A stretch of DNA of 64,000 nucleotides from Trichomonas vaginalis G3 (Eukaryota > Parabasalia > Trichomonadida > Trichomonadidae). The stretch covers positions 1,488,001 to 1,552,000 of the forward strand of contig NC_067206.1 of the NCBI RefSeq assembly GCF_026262505.1, read 5' to 3'. A model generated the notes under the pieces. That model did not search any database and was not told the origin of the DNA. It saw only the letters and a list, made by a program, of their open reading frames with translations. A program made the translations under genes and the position numbers. Shown here one piece after another: positions 50,373 through 59,350 of the stretch (positions are counted from its first letter, which is position 1; every line of letters begins with the position of its first letter).

Positions 50373-53116
50373 TTTTGTCAAGGAACATGTTTTTCAATAC
50401 TAACATTTCATTTGGTACTGTCCATTTGAGTTTACTTAAATATTCATCCCTTCTCGGTTCATTGTCTGCAAAGTAAGTTTTTATGACATTTTGTAAACTT
50501 TCGTTTGCAAGGTCATGTACAATAGGTTCTCTTCCTTCTGTCTCCCTAACTTTCTTTCTAAACTCTTCACCAAATATACCATCTTTATGGTTCTGTGTAG
50601 TTCTTTGAGATAAATGTTCTAGAACGTCAGGTGTTATATTTCCATCAGCCATGTTCATTTCATACTGGTCCAAAATATCTGCATGTTTCATATCTTTCAA
50701 TGGCATTAAAGCCGCGCTGAAAATACCAGCTAAATCTGGTTCACCATTGACTTCCATTGCGTCTACAACTTCTTGGAATTGTGGTTGTAAGTTTATGAAC
50801 CACCTATCCGGGTTAGCTTTATGACCCCATCTCATTGTAGTTCCATAGTCTGCAGAAACAAAAGTAGGTTTGTTTCCATATTGGTTAGGTTCTGAATGAA
50901 CTTTAAACAATGTTTCATTTCTATATGTTTTGTTGAAATTTAACCTTTTATTTTCACCGAGTTCAGCCAAAGATTGAACGTTATATGGTCGTAAGTAAAA
51001 AGGGTTATTGTATTCGCGTACATTTTCTTTCAGTACTTCCATTCTATGCTGAATATTTTCATCTGGTGTTGGAGTCTTTTGTATGTCGGCAAACATTTTT
51101 CGATATTCTTCTACTATGCCAGCCGAATTTTTTTAGACTCTTGGAAAGATTCCATATTCACCTCATACTCTTGTTGAGGGTCAAGATTTTTCGGCTGTTC
51201 CAAATCTTCATCTAGTTCTGTGAAGTTAGTTTCCAAAGGAGGGACTTGTTCGTTTCCTTCAGGCTCTTCTAGCTGTTGTTGCTGAACTATTTCTTCCATG
51301 TCTGGTTGTATCTGAACTTCTTCCTGTGGAGTTTCTTGTACCTCATCTGCTGGCATTTCATATATTCCGAGACCGTTTTTAACAAGTTCCCTATCTAAGT
51401 CATCCGGACTCATAAACCTTTCTTCTTTCGTTCCGTCTCTATTTTTTACGCGTTTCATGAAGAGAGTTGAATTGTCATTTAGCTCTGACACCAAATATCT
51501 CGGAGTAAATTCGTTCATGTCATTTGGATGATATGCTATTAAATCATATCCCTTAGCGAGCTTGTATTTTCCAGGTTTGAAATTATATCCCATTTGGTGC
51601 TGAGCCATAAAGCTAAATAGGTTCGGGTCAGTATTTCCTTCCTTGAACTTTCTAATAGCTTCTTTATATCTGTCACTAAAGTCAAGAGTAGCTGGGTAAC
51701 CATAGTCTTCTTTAAGCATTTTTAAGAAATCTTTGTTTCCTTGTTCTCTACTTCTTTTATGTCCTTGCTCTGTTTGTGGTTGTTGTTGTGCTGGTTGTTG
51801 TTGTGGTGCTGGTTGTTGTGCTGGATTTTGAACTGTTGGTTGTTGTGCTGGTTTTGGTGCATGCCTGTGTCTGTGTCCATGTGACGATGTAAATGTTTTA
51901 GGTAGTCCTGGTGCAGGTGCTTCTCTTGGAGGGTTTGGTGGTATATAAGTTCCACCAGCTGGCACATATGTTCCATCTGCAGCATAGTGTCCTACCTGAC
52001 TTTTCGTTTTTAAGAAAGCATTTACTAGGTCTGTTTTGGTCTGTTGTAACTCTTTTTCTTGACTTTCCACAACAGTTGCTCTAACGGCGTCATAGGCACT
52101 TTGAACTGCCTGTCTCGTTGCTGCATCTGTTATTTTCGTCATATTTTGTGCTACTTCTCTTAACTCTTTGTCGAAACCTTCAGACTTCAGTTTCTTTCCA
52201 GATGAGAAGTCGTTCACTAGTTTCACCTTACTATGAAGAGCTTCGAAGGCGTTCTTAAAGTCAGCATTCATTAAAGCTTCATTTGAACTGTCTTCATCCG
52301 CTTGTATTTTTGTCCTTATTGACCCTATAAGTTGGGCTGCTTTAGCGTTGGCTTGGGCATCTAACCAGTCATTGTTAGCTTTTATATATTCTGCGCTTTT
52401 CATTGCCTTTTGCATGGCTGCGTCGTTATTTTTACTTTCTTGTGCTAAGTTTTCATACTGTACGGTTTGGTTTTGCAACTGTAAAAGTTTTTCTGCCTTT
52501 ACATTTGCTTCAACTTCTTTTTATACTCATCGCTATCCATATATGTCTTCAGGGCTTTTTGTTTTATCTCTTCATCTTTCAGTACTTTATATTGAGTAGT
52601 ATGGTTTTTCAAATTTACAACATCTTGTTCCATTTTTGCTACTTCTGCTGCTTTTTCTGACACTTTTTTCGCATATTCCTCTGTACTTAGTTCTTTCAGT
52701 TGTTCTTCTTTCTTCTTTTTCTCTACGTTTAACTCATTGAGTTTCTTTGTGTGTCTGTCATATTCTAGTTTCTTTTCGTTTTCACCTATTTGCTTCTGTA
52801 TGTCTATGTTTGACTTTTTGACATCTGATATTTGATTTTTGAGTGAACTCAAATTCATTTGACTTTGAGGGTTATAGGCTGTTCCGTCTGCAGCTCCACC
52901 ATAGCCTGCCATTTTCGCTAAAAGTGCCGCTCTTAAACCTCCACTCTGTGCACCAAGAACTCGGTTTAAAAGCATAGGATTGCTTGACATTTGTTGCAAC
53001 ATAGTGGGGTCATTCAGCATTTGTTGTTGCAACTGTTGTTGTGGTGTCAGTTTTACTATTGGATGTTTCAATGCTCTCTTCCTCTTACGTATATTCTTAC
53101 GTAGCTTACGTGGCAT
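50373..53116 (-). pseudogene. Long basic coiled-coil protein (Polinton B right copy, N-terminal part)
   Basis: It starts MPRKLRKNIRKRKRALKHP at 53116 and follows 19775-23121 as far as the block with NEMLVLKNMFLDK, where the inverted repeat ends. The C-terminal part with the NLS-like motif is not included. It is a second, incomplete copy within the same element and is broken. Confidence 0.65.
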
Positions 53117-53117
53117 T

Positions 53118-53333
53118 TTAAGTGAAGTTAAAAAGCGGTTTTCGACAGATGTTTATATGACACTTTCTCCGGTTTATAGGACCTCTCTCATATTCTATCT
53201 TGTCATATCTAAACTCATAGTCATGTATGTCCTCTAACCATCTCATAACGGTTTCCAAACCACTTTTATCGGATGTAAAGTAAAAGCATGGATGGTTATG
53301 TAAAACGTCTAAAGTTTCTAAAGAGTCTCTCAA
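53118..53333 (-). pseudogene. D12 methylase C-terminal fragment in Polinton B right end
   Basis: Inverted copy of 29085-29300, the 71-residue end piece of the methylase family found whole-length in Polinton A. It lies between the tip block and the basic protein start. Confidence 0.75.
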
Positions 53334-53635
53334 AGTATACTTCCTTGGAACGCCCGTAACTTTTCCTGTAGCGACGATAGACCCTTACTTGTCCGGACAA
53401 AGTTATACTATTTTGAGTGCTCTACAAAAAAGTCAACGACGACGACTCTCAAAAATTTTTTATGGGCTAGAGGGCGCAACGCGCCCGGGAAGCCCCCAAT
53501 ACCCAAAAAACTTCATTTATACTAAACATCTTCAGGGCTAGAGGGCACGAAGTGCCTGGAGGCCCTCCAAATAAAAACTTCAGGGCTAGAAGGGGCGCAG
53601 CCCCTGGAAGCCCCACTACCTTTTTTTTTTAACCT

Positions 53636-54580
53636 ATATCACAAAATCTTCAATTGCTCATCTAATCATGAGATAAAGAATGTAAAATAAGGTCGATGTG
53701 ATAATATTGGAAGTGAATTAGATATATGACTTACAAAACGATGTAAGCATAAAGTCAATGGGAATTTCTCGCATATGTTCGTACATGAGCAAATACTATA
53801 CCTTTTGCGAATAAAGAATTTTTTCATAAAAAAAATTTTAGGAATTAGCATATCGGCGTTTTGCGACATTGCCAAACGCCAGATTTTAACCCGACATATG
53901 AGCATAAGCTCGTATATTGGAATAAACTCGACTTATTCCATATTAAAGTTATTATAATAATAAGGCACTTAATGTGCAAATCTAATTGAATTAGAAAATG
54001 CACATTAAGTGCCTTTTATTGGAATATGTAATACCACATATGGAATACCGAAATCCGAGCATCAATTAGGAATGAACTAGTGCAAATTTTAGAAATACAG
54101 TATTATGTTAAATTCAGGATAAAAATTGTTAGAAATTTATATTTACAAATGAGTAAATAAGTATTTTGTAAAGTTTTCGTTTGATTTTCAAGCTTGTTGG
54201 AGAAAAATAATAAAAATAATTATTTATTTAAGCAATTTACACTAAAACTTTTTATGGAAATTGCAGTTCTAGCAATGTCTTAGAATTTAATTGTCATTTA
54301 AAGTGTGAAATGCATTGATTTGCTAGTGAATGTAAATCGGGAATACAAAATTAATATAAATGAACGAAAAATCTTCTAAGAACATCCTAAAATCAATCAC
54401 CCTTTGAGTGACTTTCATAATATATCTAGATGAGAAACCAGAAATTGAACCCGCATATGGGTCCCATTAGGATAAATTGTAAACTATTCAAAAATAGTTT
54501 ACAAAATTAATTTAGGTAATAATAAAATTTTTAATTGAGATAAATTAAAAAAAATCTTAGGAGAATGTTATGGATTTTCT
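53636..54580. other. Host intergenic DNA with a palindromic hairpin
   Basis: No gene is supported here. Bases 53962-53978 and 53999-54015 form a perfect 17-bp inverted pair. Their 20-base loop holds a second palindrome, TCTAATTGAATTAGA (53981-53995). Other short hairpins nearby include GGAATAA...TTATTCC (about 53920-53940). The rest is AT-rich. Confidence 0.6.
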
Positions 54581-54811
54581 TCATTGAACCATTCGATAAA
54601 TGAGCATCTTTGCGAGCCATTTGTGTTCGAGAGTCTTGTACCATAAAGGTGGCATCTCAGCAGTTGAGCATCCATTCAATGCATTGATATCTGTTGATGG
54701 AACAGAGTATGCGACTTCATCATTGATCATGATCCAATATGCACTTTTTTGCAAAAAGACCACGTAATGAAAATTGCAATAGGCAACAATTGCAATCAAT
54801 TGATATCTTAG
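54581..54811 (-). pseudogene. Fragment resembling the end of a ubiquitin C-terminal hydrolase (USP) gene
   Basis: A stretch of about 73 codons ends in TGA. The motif HYVVFLQKSAYWIMINDEV fits the final His-box and beta strands of USP-type deubiquitinases (peptidase family C19). There the histidine is catalytic and the later W...ND block supports it. The end LAKMLIYRM fits the last strand. The N-terminal bulk of such an enzyme (hundreds of residues) is missing. Polinton C begins 15 bp upstream, so the insertion may have cut the gene. The assignment is tentative. Confidence 0.4.
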
Positions 54812-54833
54812 TTAGTATACATATCAAGTGTAC

Positions 54834-54852
54834 GGAGGCACTGTGCGCCTCC
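54834..54852. repeat. Tip hairpin of Polinton C
   Basis: GGAGGCACTGTGCGCCTCC forms a 6-bp stem (GGAGGC/GCCTCC) with a 7-base loop, in the same place as the tip hairpins of A and B. The following 54853-54992 is AT-rich with no gene. Confidence 0.6.
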
Positions 54853-54992
54853 TTACCCATTATATGTGAATTTGACACTTTATAAAACCGTTAACGTATA
54901 TTTTACAACACAAACGACAACACTAACTTAACCTTAAATATTTACAAAGCCGCCAACCACTTCACCTCACTAATGTAAAAAAATAAACGTTT

Positions 54993-55313
54993 TCACTTAC
55001 AAAAGTATTGCAACTCCTCCCATTGCTGTGCTTCATATAACAGCTCATAATCTTCTGACTCACTTTCTTCTTCATATAGGTCAAAATCACTGTTATAGTT
55101 TATACCTGTAAGTTTTGACAAAGCTAATGAAACACGCTTACCGTTTGTATCGTATGCTTGTATAAACTTTCCATTCTTCATTCCTTCATAAACGCTCAAA
55201 CTAACTTTACCCTTTCTCCCTCGTATCTGATAGAATGTATTTTCACGAGGAACGAAGAACAAATTCTTGAACTCATGACCGTTGTAGTTTGTTATCTCAA
55301 TAGTTTTCGTCAT
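54993..55313 (-). CDS. Unrecognised acidic-tailed protein (106 aa), Polinton C
   Basis: The start is MTKTIEITNYNGHEFKNLFF. A strand-rich first half with FYQIRGRKGKVSLSVYEG leads into an acidic tail (DLYEEESESEDYELLYE). It has no motif. It is the first gene from the tip of Polinton C. A regulatory or DNA-mimic role is possible, but unsupported. Confidence 0.45.
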   Translation of the reverse strand: MTKTIEITNYNGHEFKNLFFVPRENTFYQIRGRKGKVSLSVYEGMKNGKFIQAYDTNGKRVSLALSKLTGINYNSDFDLYEEESESEDYELLYEAQQWEELQYFCK

Positions 55314-55399
55314 TTATATAAAAATAAAATAAAAAATAATTTTAAAAAATAAACTTAAAAATTAATGATATCACCACCCTCACACGTATGAAAACATAG

Positions 55400-55469
55400 C
55401 ACAAAAATAAATTTAGGTGAAGTGGTGAGATCTCACCTCTTTTTTCACCTCTTTTTCACCCTGTTGAAT
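55400..55469. repeat. AGATCT-centred palindrome in Polinton C
   Basis: The palindrome GGTGAGATCTCACC (55424-55437) is followed by CACCTCTTTT-type direct repeats. This is the same design as the TGTTAGATCTAACA modules of Polinton B but with G/C-exchanged arms. Confidence 0.65.
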
Positions 55470-55997
55470 TCATTGCTTTATAACTCTCTTCCTTGGTTTC
55501 TTTTTAGTTGCTTTCTTCACGTCTGTCTCCAACTTGACTGTCTTTCTTCTTCGTCCGTAATGATACCAGTTACTTCCACCAGTCAATGGGTCAAATGGTC
55601 TTTCGTAAGGGTTTCCATACATTCCATAGGGACCATACGGAAGAACTACTGGTGGAGAAGAAACATTTTCTTTAGTTCCATCGAATCTATTTAAATGCAT
55701 TGTTTCACCTTTCATCTGGTCATTAAAGTCTTTTGCGTGTTTTGCAAACTCATCGTCCTTTCCTAAAGCATTTTCTGACTCAGTCGCAACCAAATTGGAT
55801 GCTTTATTTATGAGCCCTATTTTATTTAATCTTAACTTCTTTGCAACCCAGCCTCCAATCTTCCCTTTATTTGCATCTAATGTCTTTGAAACCCTTCCTC
55901 CACTCATTTTATTTACTGCGTCATAAGCTCCAAGTGCTTTTGCTCCAAATGCTAATGCTTTTGTTCCCATTGCGCCTAAAGCTGCCCAAGCTACCAT
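55470..55997 (-). CDS. Amphipathic/basic virion-type protein (175 aa), Polinton C
   Basis: The first 40 residues are Ala/Gly-rich and hydrophobic (VAWAALGAMGTKALAFGAKA). A Lys-rich part follows (GKIGGWVAKKLRLNKIG), then a Pro/Tyr/Gly stretch and a strongly basic tail (KKATKKKPRKRVIKQ). The layout recalls core or membrane-active virion proteins, as with 48823-49224, but homology is not shown. It lies four bases from the next gene on the same strand. Confidence 0.5.
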   Translation of the reverse strand: MVAWAALGAMGTKALAFGAKALGAYDAVNKMSGGRVSKTLDANKGKIGGWVAKKLRLNKIGLINKASNLVATESENALGKDDEFAKHAKDFNDQMKGETMHLNRFDGTKENVSSPPVVLPYGPYGMYGNPYERPFDPLTGGSNWYHYGRRRKTVKLETDVKKATKKKPRKRVIKQ

Positions 55998-56222
55998 TTA
56001 CACCATATTAAAATCATCTCTCTTCAATATTATCTCATAAAAGTTCTCGTTACTGGAGAAAGTCAATGAAACATAAGCGTTCTCACGGGCTTCGCCCTCA
56101 CCGCTTTGCGGTCTATCTAACTTCTTTCTTATATCATCTATACGCTTCAAAATGTCTGAACAATTGCTAACATCTTCTACAACAGTTATTTCATCATGAA
56201 TGACCTTCAAAAACAAACTCAT
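55998..56222 (-). CDS. Small protein with embedded hairpins (74 aa), Polinton C
   Basis: The start MSLFLKVIHDEITVVEDVSN continues as a charged helix. Two DNA hairpins sit inside the frame: GGGCTTCGCCC (56087-56097) and CCGCTTTGCGG (56101-56111). The frame stays open over them. No family is recognised. Such hairpins elsewhere mark element tips and gene ends, so this may be a decayed gene boundary. Confidence 0.4.
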   Translation of the reverse strand: MSLFLKVIHDEITVVEDVSNCSDILKRIDDIRKKLDRPQSGEGEARENAYVSLTFSSNENFYEIILKRDDFNMV

Positions 56223-57104
56223 TTAATATGCTATTAAAATCATCTCAATAATGAGTCCATCCTTTCCATCTTTAGGTAGCACAACATCTTTCATTGAAGA
56301 AGGTTCGACAAGTCTTATGTTAAACTTACTGACAAAGTTTGTTATACTATAATGCTTCGACGGCGAATACATGTAGTTTGAAAGACATAATATAGATTCT
56401 TCAGCAAATTCACTTATACTGGATTTTATAACAATGTTCTCACGAGACCAAATACCGCCAATTGACAATCTTGTAAGCAATCCTGCTGAACCTTCTACTG
56501 TAAACGTCGATGGTAACATTCCACGAAGGTCATCTATTGACATCGTTGAGTCACTGTATTTAAATATTTTCTTAAAGCAATCGTCATTATCTAACCATGC
56601 AATAGCTTTGAAGTTTTCATTCGAATATACATCTGCTTCATTAAATGTAAAACCTGACTTCTTTGCAGAGATGACTTTAAAATCTATTGAATTTGTTTCA
56701 AAATTATATGCTATGGTAACTTCTGAAGGTAATGGATGTCCTTCCGCAGTCAGTTGTTCTCTCACTACCGTTTGAAGCTTTGTGTTAAAAACTTTCATGT
56801 CATCTCCTGTGTCTAGGTTCACATACACAGCAACAGGAAAATTATCTTGCTTCTTTGTTTCATCATTATACCTCAAAACATTAAAGTTCTTCAATAATAT
56901 TGTTCTTCCTGCTGGAATACTTCTAACTTGTCTGATTTCAATAGCTTTCTCACCTCCTACATACTCTACCCAGTGTCTTGGATATTCATAAGTATACTGA
57001 CTTTCTTGAATTTTGGTAGGTTTCATCATAACGTGTTCATAGTATATCTTTATACTCTTGTCAGTTAGACTCGGTGCTATGTTCTGAATATTTCTGACTT
57101 GCAT
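56223..57104 (-). CDS. Candidate minor capsid/vertex protein, family 1 (293 aa), Polinton C
   Basis: A whole-looking, distant homologue of 2187-3035 and 46381-47238. Landmarks are YTYEYPRHWVEYVGGEKAIEI and a strand-rich C-terminus. The start at MQVRNIQNIAPSLTDK (57102-57104) lies 16 bp from the divergent ATPase gene. Presence in three elements of two subfamilies supports a core structural role, still inferred. Confidence 0.45.
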   Translation of the reverse strand: MQVRNIQNIAPSLTDKSIKIYYEHVMMKPTKIQESQYTYEYPRHWVEYVGGEKAIEIRQVRSIPAGRTILLKNFNVLRYNDETKKQDNFPVAVYVNLDTGDDMKVFNTKLQTVVREQLTAEGHPLPSEVTIAYNFETNSIDFKVISAKKSGFTFNEADVYSNENFKAIAWLDNDDCFKKIFKYSDSTMSIDDLRGMLPSTFTVEGSAGLLTRLSIGGIWSRENIVIKSSISEFAEESILCLSNYMYSPSKHYSITNFVSKFNIRLVEPSSMKDVVLPKDGKDGLIIEMILIAY

Positions 57105-57120
57105 TTTTAATGGAGATAAA

Positions 57121-58007
57121 ATGAAGCATTTAATACATGACGTAGATGAAGACATGAATGAAACTACAGACAAACTTAACTCTTCTCTTATTCTTCCTTT
57201 CAGCAAAGATTATGAGTTCTGTTCAAATGGTGTGTATTTCTATTGTGGAAAGATGGGTTCAGGTAAGACATTTAACCTCATTCGTCATATACTCATAACA
57301 GAACGTTTAGGAAATGACTCATATTATGACCAAATCATTATATCAGCAACTTCAGACTCTATGGACTCAACAGCGAAAACATTTATGTCAAAAGTTCAAG
57401 CCTCTGTCGTTAAAGTTCCAGACAGTGAACTCATTGAATTTCTTCAACGTTACATTCGACGTAAGAGGAAATATTATGCCATCGTTGAATTTATACAGTC
57501 AGGAATGCAAAAGACTTCTGAGGAGATGGAAAGAATTATTGACAAACACCACTTACGTCAATACTCAGGAGTTTACGATATGAAACGACTTACAAACTAC
57601 ATTCTGTCAAAACTTTCAAAATACCCCTTCAAAAATATCCATCAAACACTTTATTAGTTTGTGATGATTTCGCTGGTAAAGGTTTAGTGTCAAAACCAGA
57701 CTCACCATTAGCTAACATCATAACTAAAGTCAGACATTACCACTTAACTGTAGCAATACTTATGCAAACATGGAGGTTTTTAGCTTTAAACATAAAACGT
57801 CTCATAACTGACTTCGTTATCTTTCAAGGTTTCTCACGCTATGACATTGAACTCATTTGGAAACAGTCAGGTATAACATTACCTTTTGAAGAAATTTGGG
57901 AAGCATATAAGTCTCTCATCTCTCCTCGTTCATACCTTGAGATTCATATCATGACTAATACCATTAAAGTCAAAAATATTCCATGGGAACGACCAACATT
58001 GTTTTAA
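57121..58007 (+). pseudogene. A32/FtsK-HerA-type packaging ATPase of Polinton C
   Basis: The Walker A motif is YCGKMGSGKTFNLI. The Walker B region has DDFAGKGLV, and the strand VAILMQTWRFLAL is followed by DFVIFQGFSRYDI. Compared with A and B the sequence is clearly diverged but keeps all landmarks in order. It would pump DNA into the capsid. The remnant is broken. Confidence 0.8.
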
Positions 58008-58406
58008 AGTTTAACCTTCAATTGACTGATGGTAAACAAATTCCATGCATCTCTGTCGCCATTTCTGTTAATATTTTTGCTGTCATTCATATCATCCACT
58101 TCCCCATCCGTTAGCTTTTGAGGATATGCGTTAGAATAGCTGTTCTTAAATGAAGGCTTTTCACCTTTGAGAGCATAAACTCTATAACTTTCTGCATACT
58201 TTATGTTTGAACCTCCTGAGCCATCGTTGACATAAATTTTTTATAGGCTTCCACCCTTTGTTCATGTTCCTGCTTCTTCCCTTAGCTCTTTTGTTCAGTA
58301 GTTCTACATCTTTATACACAGCACCTGTCTCAGTGAATTCAACAATATTTTCATTCGTTAGCTTTACATTCAAACCCTTGTCGAGTATATTGTTCATTTC
58401 ATACAT
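58008..58406 (-). pseudogene. Unrecognised Polinton C protein (MYEMNNILDKG start)
   Basis: The start at 58404-58406 follows a box AGAATAAAA on the reverse strand. The visible part MNNILDKGLNVKLTNENIVE leads to a Lys/Arg-rich middle and a polar end. A frame upstream to 58523 is open but overlaps a plus-strand gene, so the later ATG is preferred. No family is recognised. The remnant appears broken. Confidence 0.35.
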
Positions 58407-58431
58407 ATAAAAGGTTTTTATTCTATATGAA

Positions 58432-58578
58432 ATGAGAAGCAAATCCATCTTAGCTGGTGCCGTTAATGTTCCAATTGAACCAACATCAAATGTTGACTCA
58501 CGAACGACAAACAATATTGTCATAAAGAACTATAGTTCAGAGTGTTTGAAAGAAAAAGACCAGAACTTAAGTCGGTGA
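58432..58578 (+). CDS. Small protein (48 aa) beside a divergent box, Polinton C
   Basis: An ATG at 58432 opens a 48-codon frame (MRSKSILAGAVNVPIEPTSN). It is divergent from the previous gene across 25 bp with TTTTATTCTATATGAA. Its end overlaps the next gene by 37 bp. It is short and unrecognised. It may be a real small gene or a leader. Confidence 0.3.
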   Translation: MRSKSILAGAVNVPIEPTSNVDSRTTNNIVIKNYSSECLKEKDQNLSR

Positions 58579-59045
58579 ATTTAAACTCAGCTTCAAACGC
58601 TAACGCTACATCAGATGTTAAGTTGGAGTATCCACCACTGGACCAAATTCTTTCAAGAGAAGCCAACGACAACCCTTACACAAATGTTCAAACAAATCCT
58701 TCAGATAACGTAGACCATTACCTTCTTCAGTTATACCAAACAATTTTACTCAAAGACGATAAGAAGCTTTTGACAAATCTTATAAGCAAGAACCAAATAA
58801 TTCTAACAAAGGAGGACCTTGAAAATGTTATCTCACGAATAACAGGGAAACAATGTGTCATTGACTATCTCGACCCTGAAATCGAATGCTGTGGTCAAAC
58901 TCCACTATTCATGAAAATAGGTAACATCCGCATCATTGAAACACCAGGAACTACAGGAGTTGAGTTTAAGTATAAATATTCGAACGAGTATACAAAACTT
59001 TCAACAGAATATAAACTTTGTTTGAAATATGTTTTAGTAAATTAA
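58542..59045 (+). CDS. CCG-block family protein (167 aa), Polinton C
   Basis: The C-terminal half shares the pattern D-P-E-I-E-C-C-G and IRIIETPGTTGVEFKYKYS with 17251-17832 and 34625-35196. The N-terminal half is low-complexity (Asn/Ser/Thr) with a helical middle. The family crosses both Polinton subfamilies, so it is likely a core function. Which one is unknown. Confidence 0.5.
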   Translation: MFERKRPELKSVNLNSASNANATSDVKLEYPPLDQILSREANDNPYTNVQTNPSDNVDHYLLQLYQTILLKDDKKLLTNLISKNQIILTKEDLENVISRITGKQCVIDYLDPEIECCGQTPLFMKIGNIRIIETPGTTGVEFKYKYSNEYTKLSTEYKLCLKYVLVN

Positions 59046-59107
59046 AGCAGTCAGGAGGGCTCTTTGAGCCCATCTTGGCGCTTTGCGCCGTCAGTCAAAA
59101 AAAAATT
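59046..59107. terminator. Two hairpins between convergent genes, Polinton C
   Basis: GGGCTCTTTGAGCCC (59057-59071) and GGCGCTTTGCGCC (59077-59089) are perfect short hairpins with TTT loops in the gap between a plus gene's stop and a minus gene's stop. They are plausible 3'-end signals for both. Confidence 0.5.
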
Positions 59108-59350
59108 TCAAGTTAGCAATTTGTAATATCTATCCAAAACTTCTTCAACAGTATCGAACTCATCTTCATAATGCAAACCTAATCTTATTGACTTGGTGCA
59201 GTTTTCACTAACACAATATTTTTCTGTTCTCTTGACTGACATAACTAATTCATTTGTTTCATCAAACAGCAACAACCAAAGTTCATGACCTAATACATAA
59301 CATTCATACTTTATATTTTTAGCTCTGAGTTCTCTTGTAAGCTGTTGCAT
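59108..59350 (-). CDS. Unrecognised small protein (80 aa), Polinton C
   Basis: It starts MQQLTRELRAKNIKYECYVL and is alpha/beta mixed, with two further cysteines (KYCVSENCTKS). A zinc site is possible but weak. It overlaps the end of the next minus-strand gene by about 40 bp. No family is recognised. Confidence 0.4.
   Translation of the reverse strand: MQQLTRELRAKNIKYECYVLGHELWLLLFDETNELVMSVKRTEKYCVSENCTKSIRLGLHYEDEFDTVEEVLDRYYKLLT

Larger units (their letters stand above)
28834..53630 (-). mobile_element. Polinton/Maverick element B (same family as A, reversed)
   Basis: This element of about 24.8 kb is flanked by AACCT (28829-28833 and 53631-53635). Each end starts with a run of ten A followed by GGTAGTGGGG. 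It has the same core genes as A in reverse order: long basic protein, capsid gene, helicase, ATPase, polymerase N-terminal part and integrase. Both ends carry the same 3.3-kb block in inverted orientation, replacing the fibre/methylase end seen in A. It contains a mariner insertion and a repeat-rich middle. It is broken, with more than ten breaks. Confidence 0.93.
50373..53630 (-). repeat. Right 3.3-kb inverted repeat of Polinton B
   Basis: Inverted match of 28834-32127. It includes three tip hairpins (53464-53497, 53535-53567, 53583-53614), one more than on the left. The body differs in the copy number of Pro/Gln repeats. The inner edge is sharp, at TTTTGTCAAGG (50373). Confidence 0.9.

Noticed and set aside
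54430-54475. tRNA-like GGGTTCAATTTC box on the minus strand
   Set aside because: The flanking bases do not form a T-stem or acceptor stem, so no tRNA is supported.
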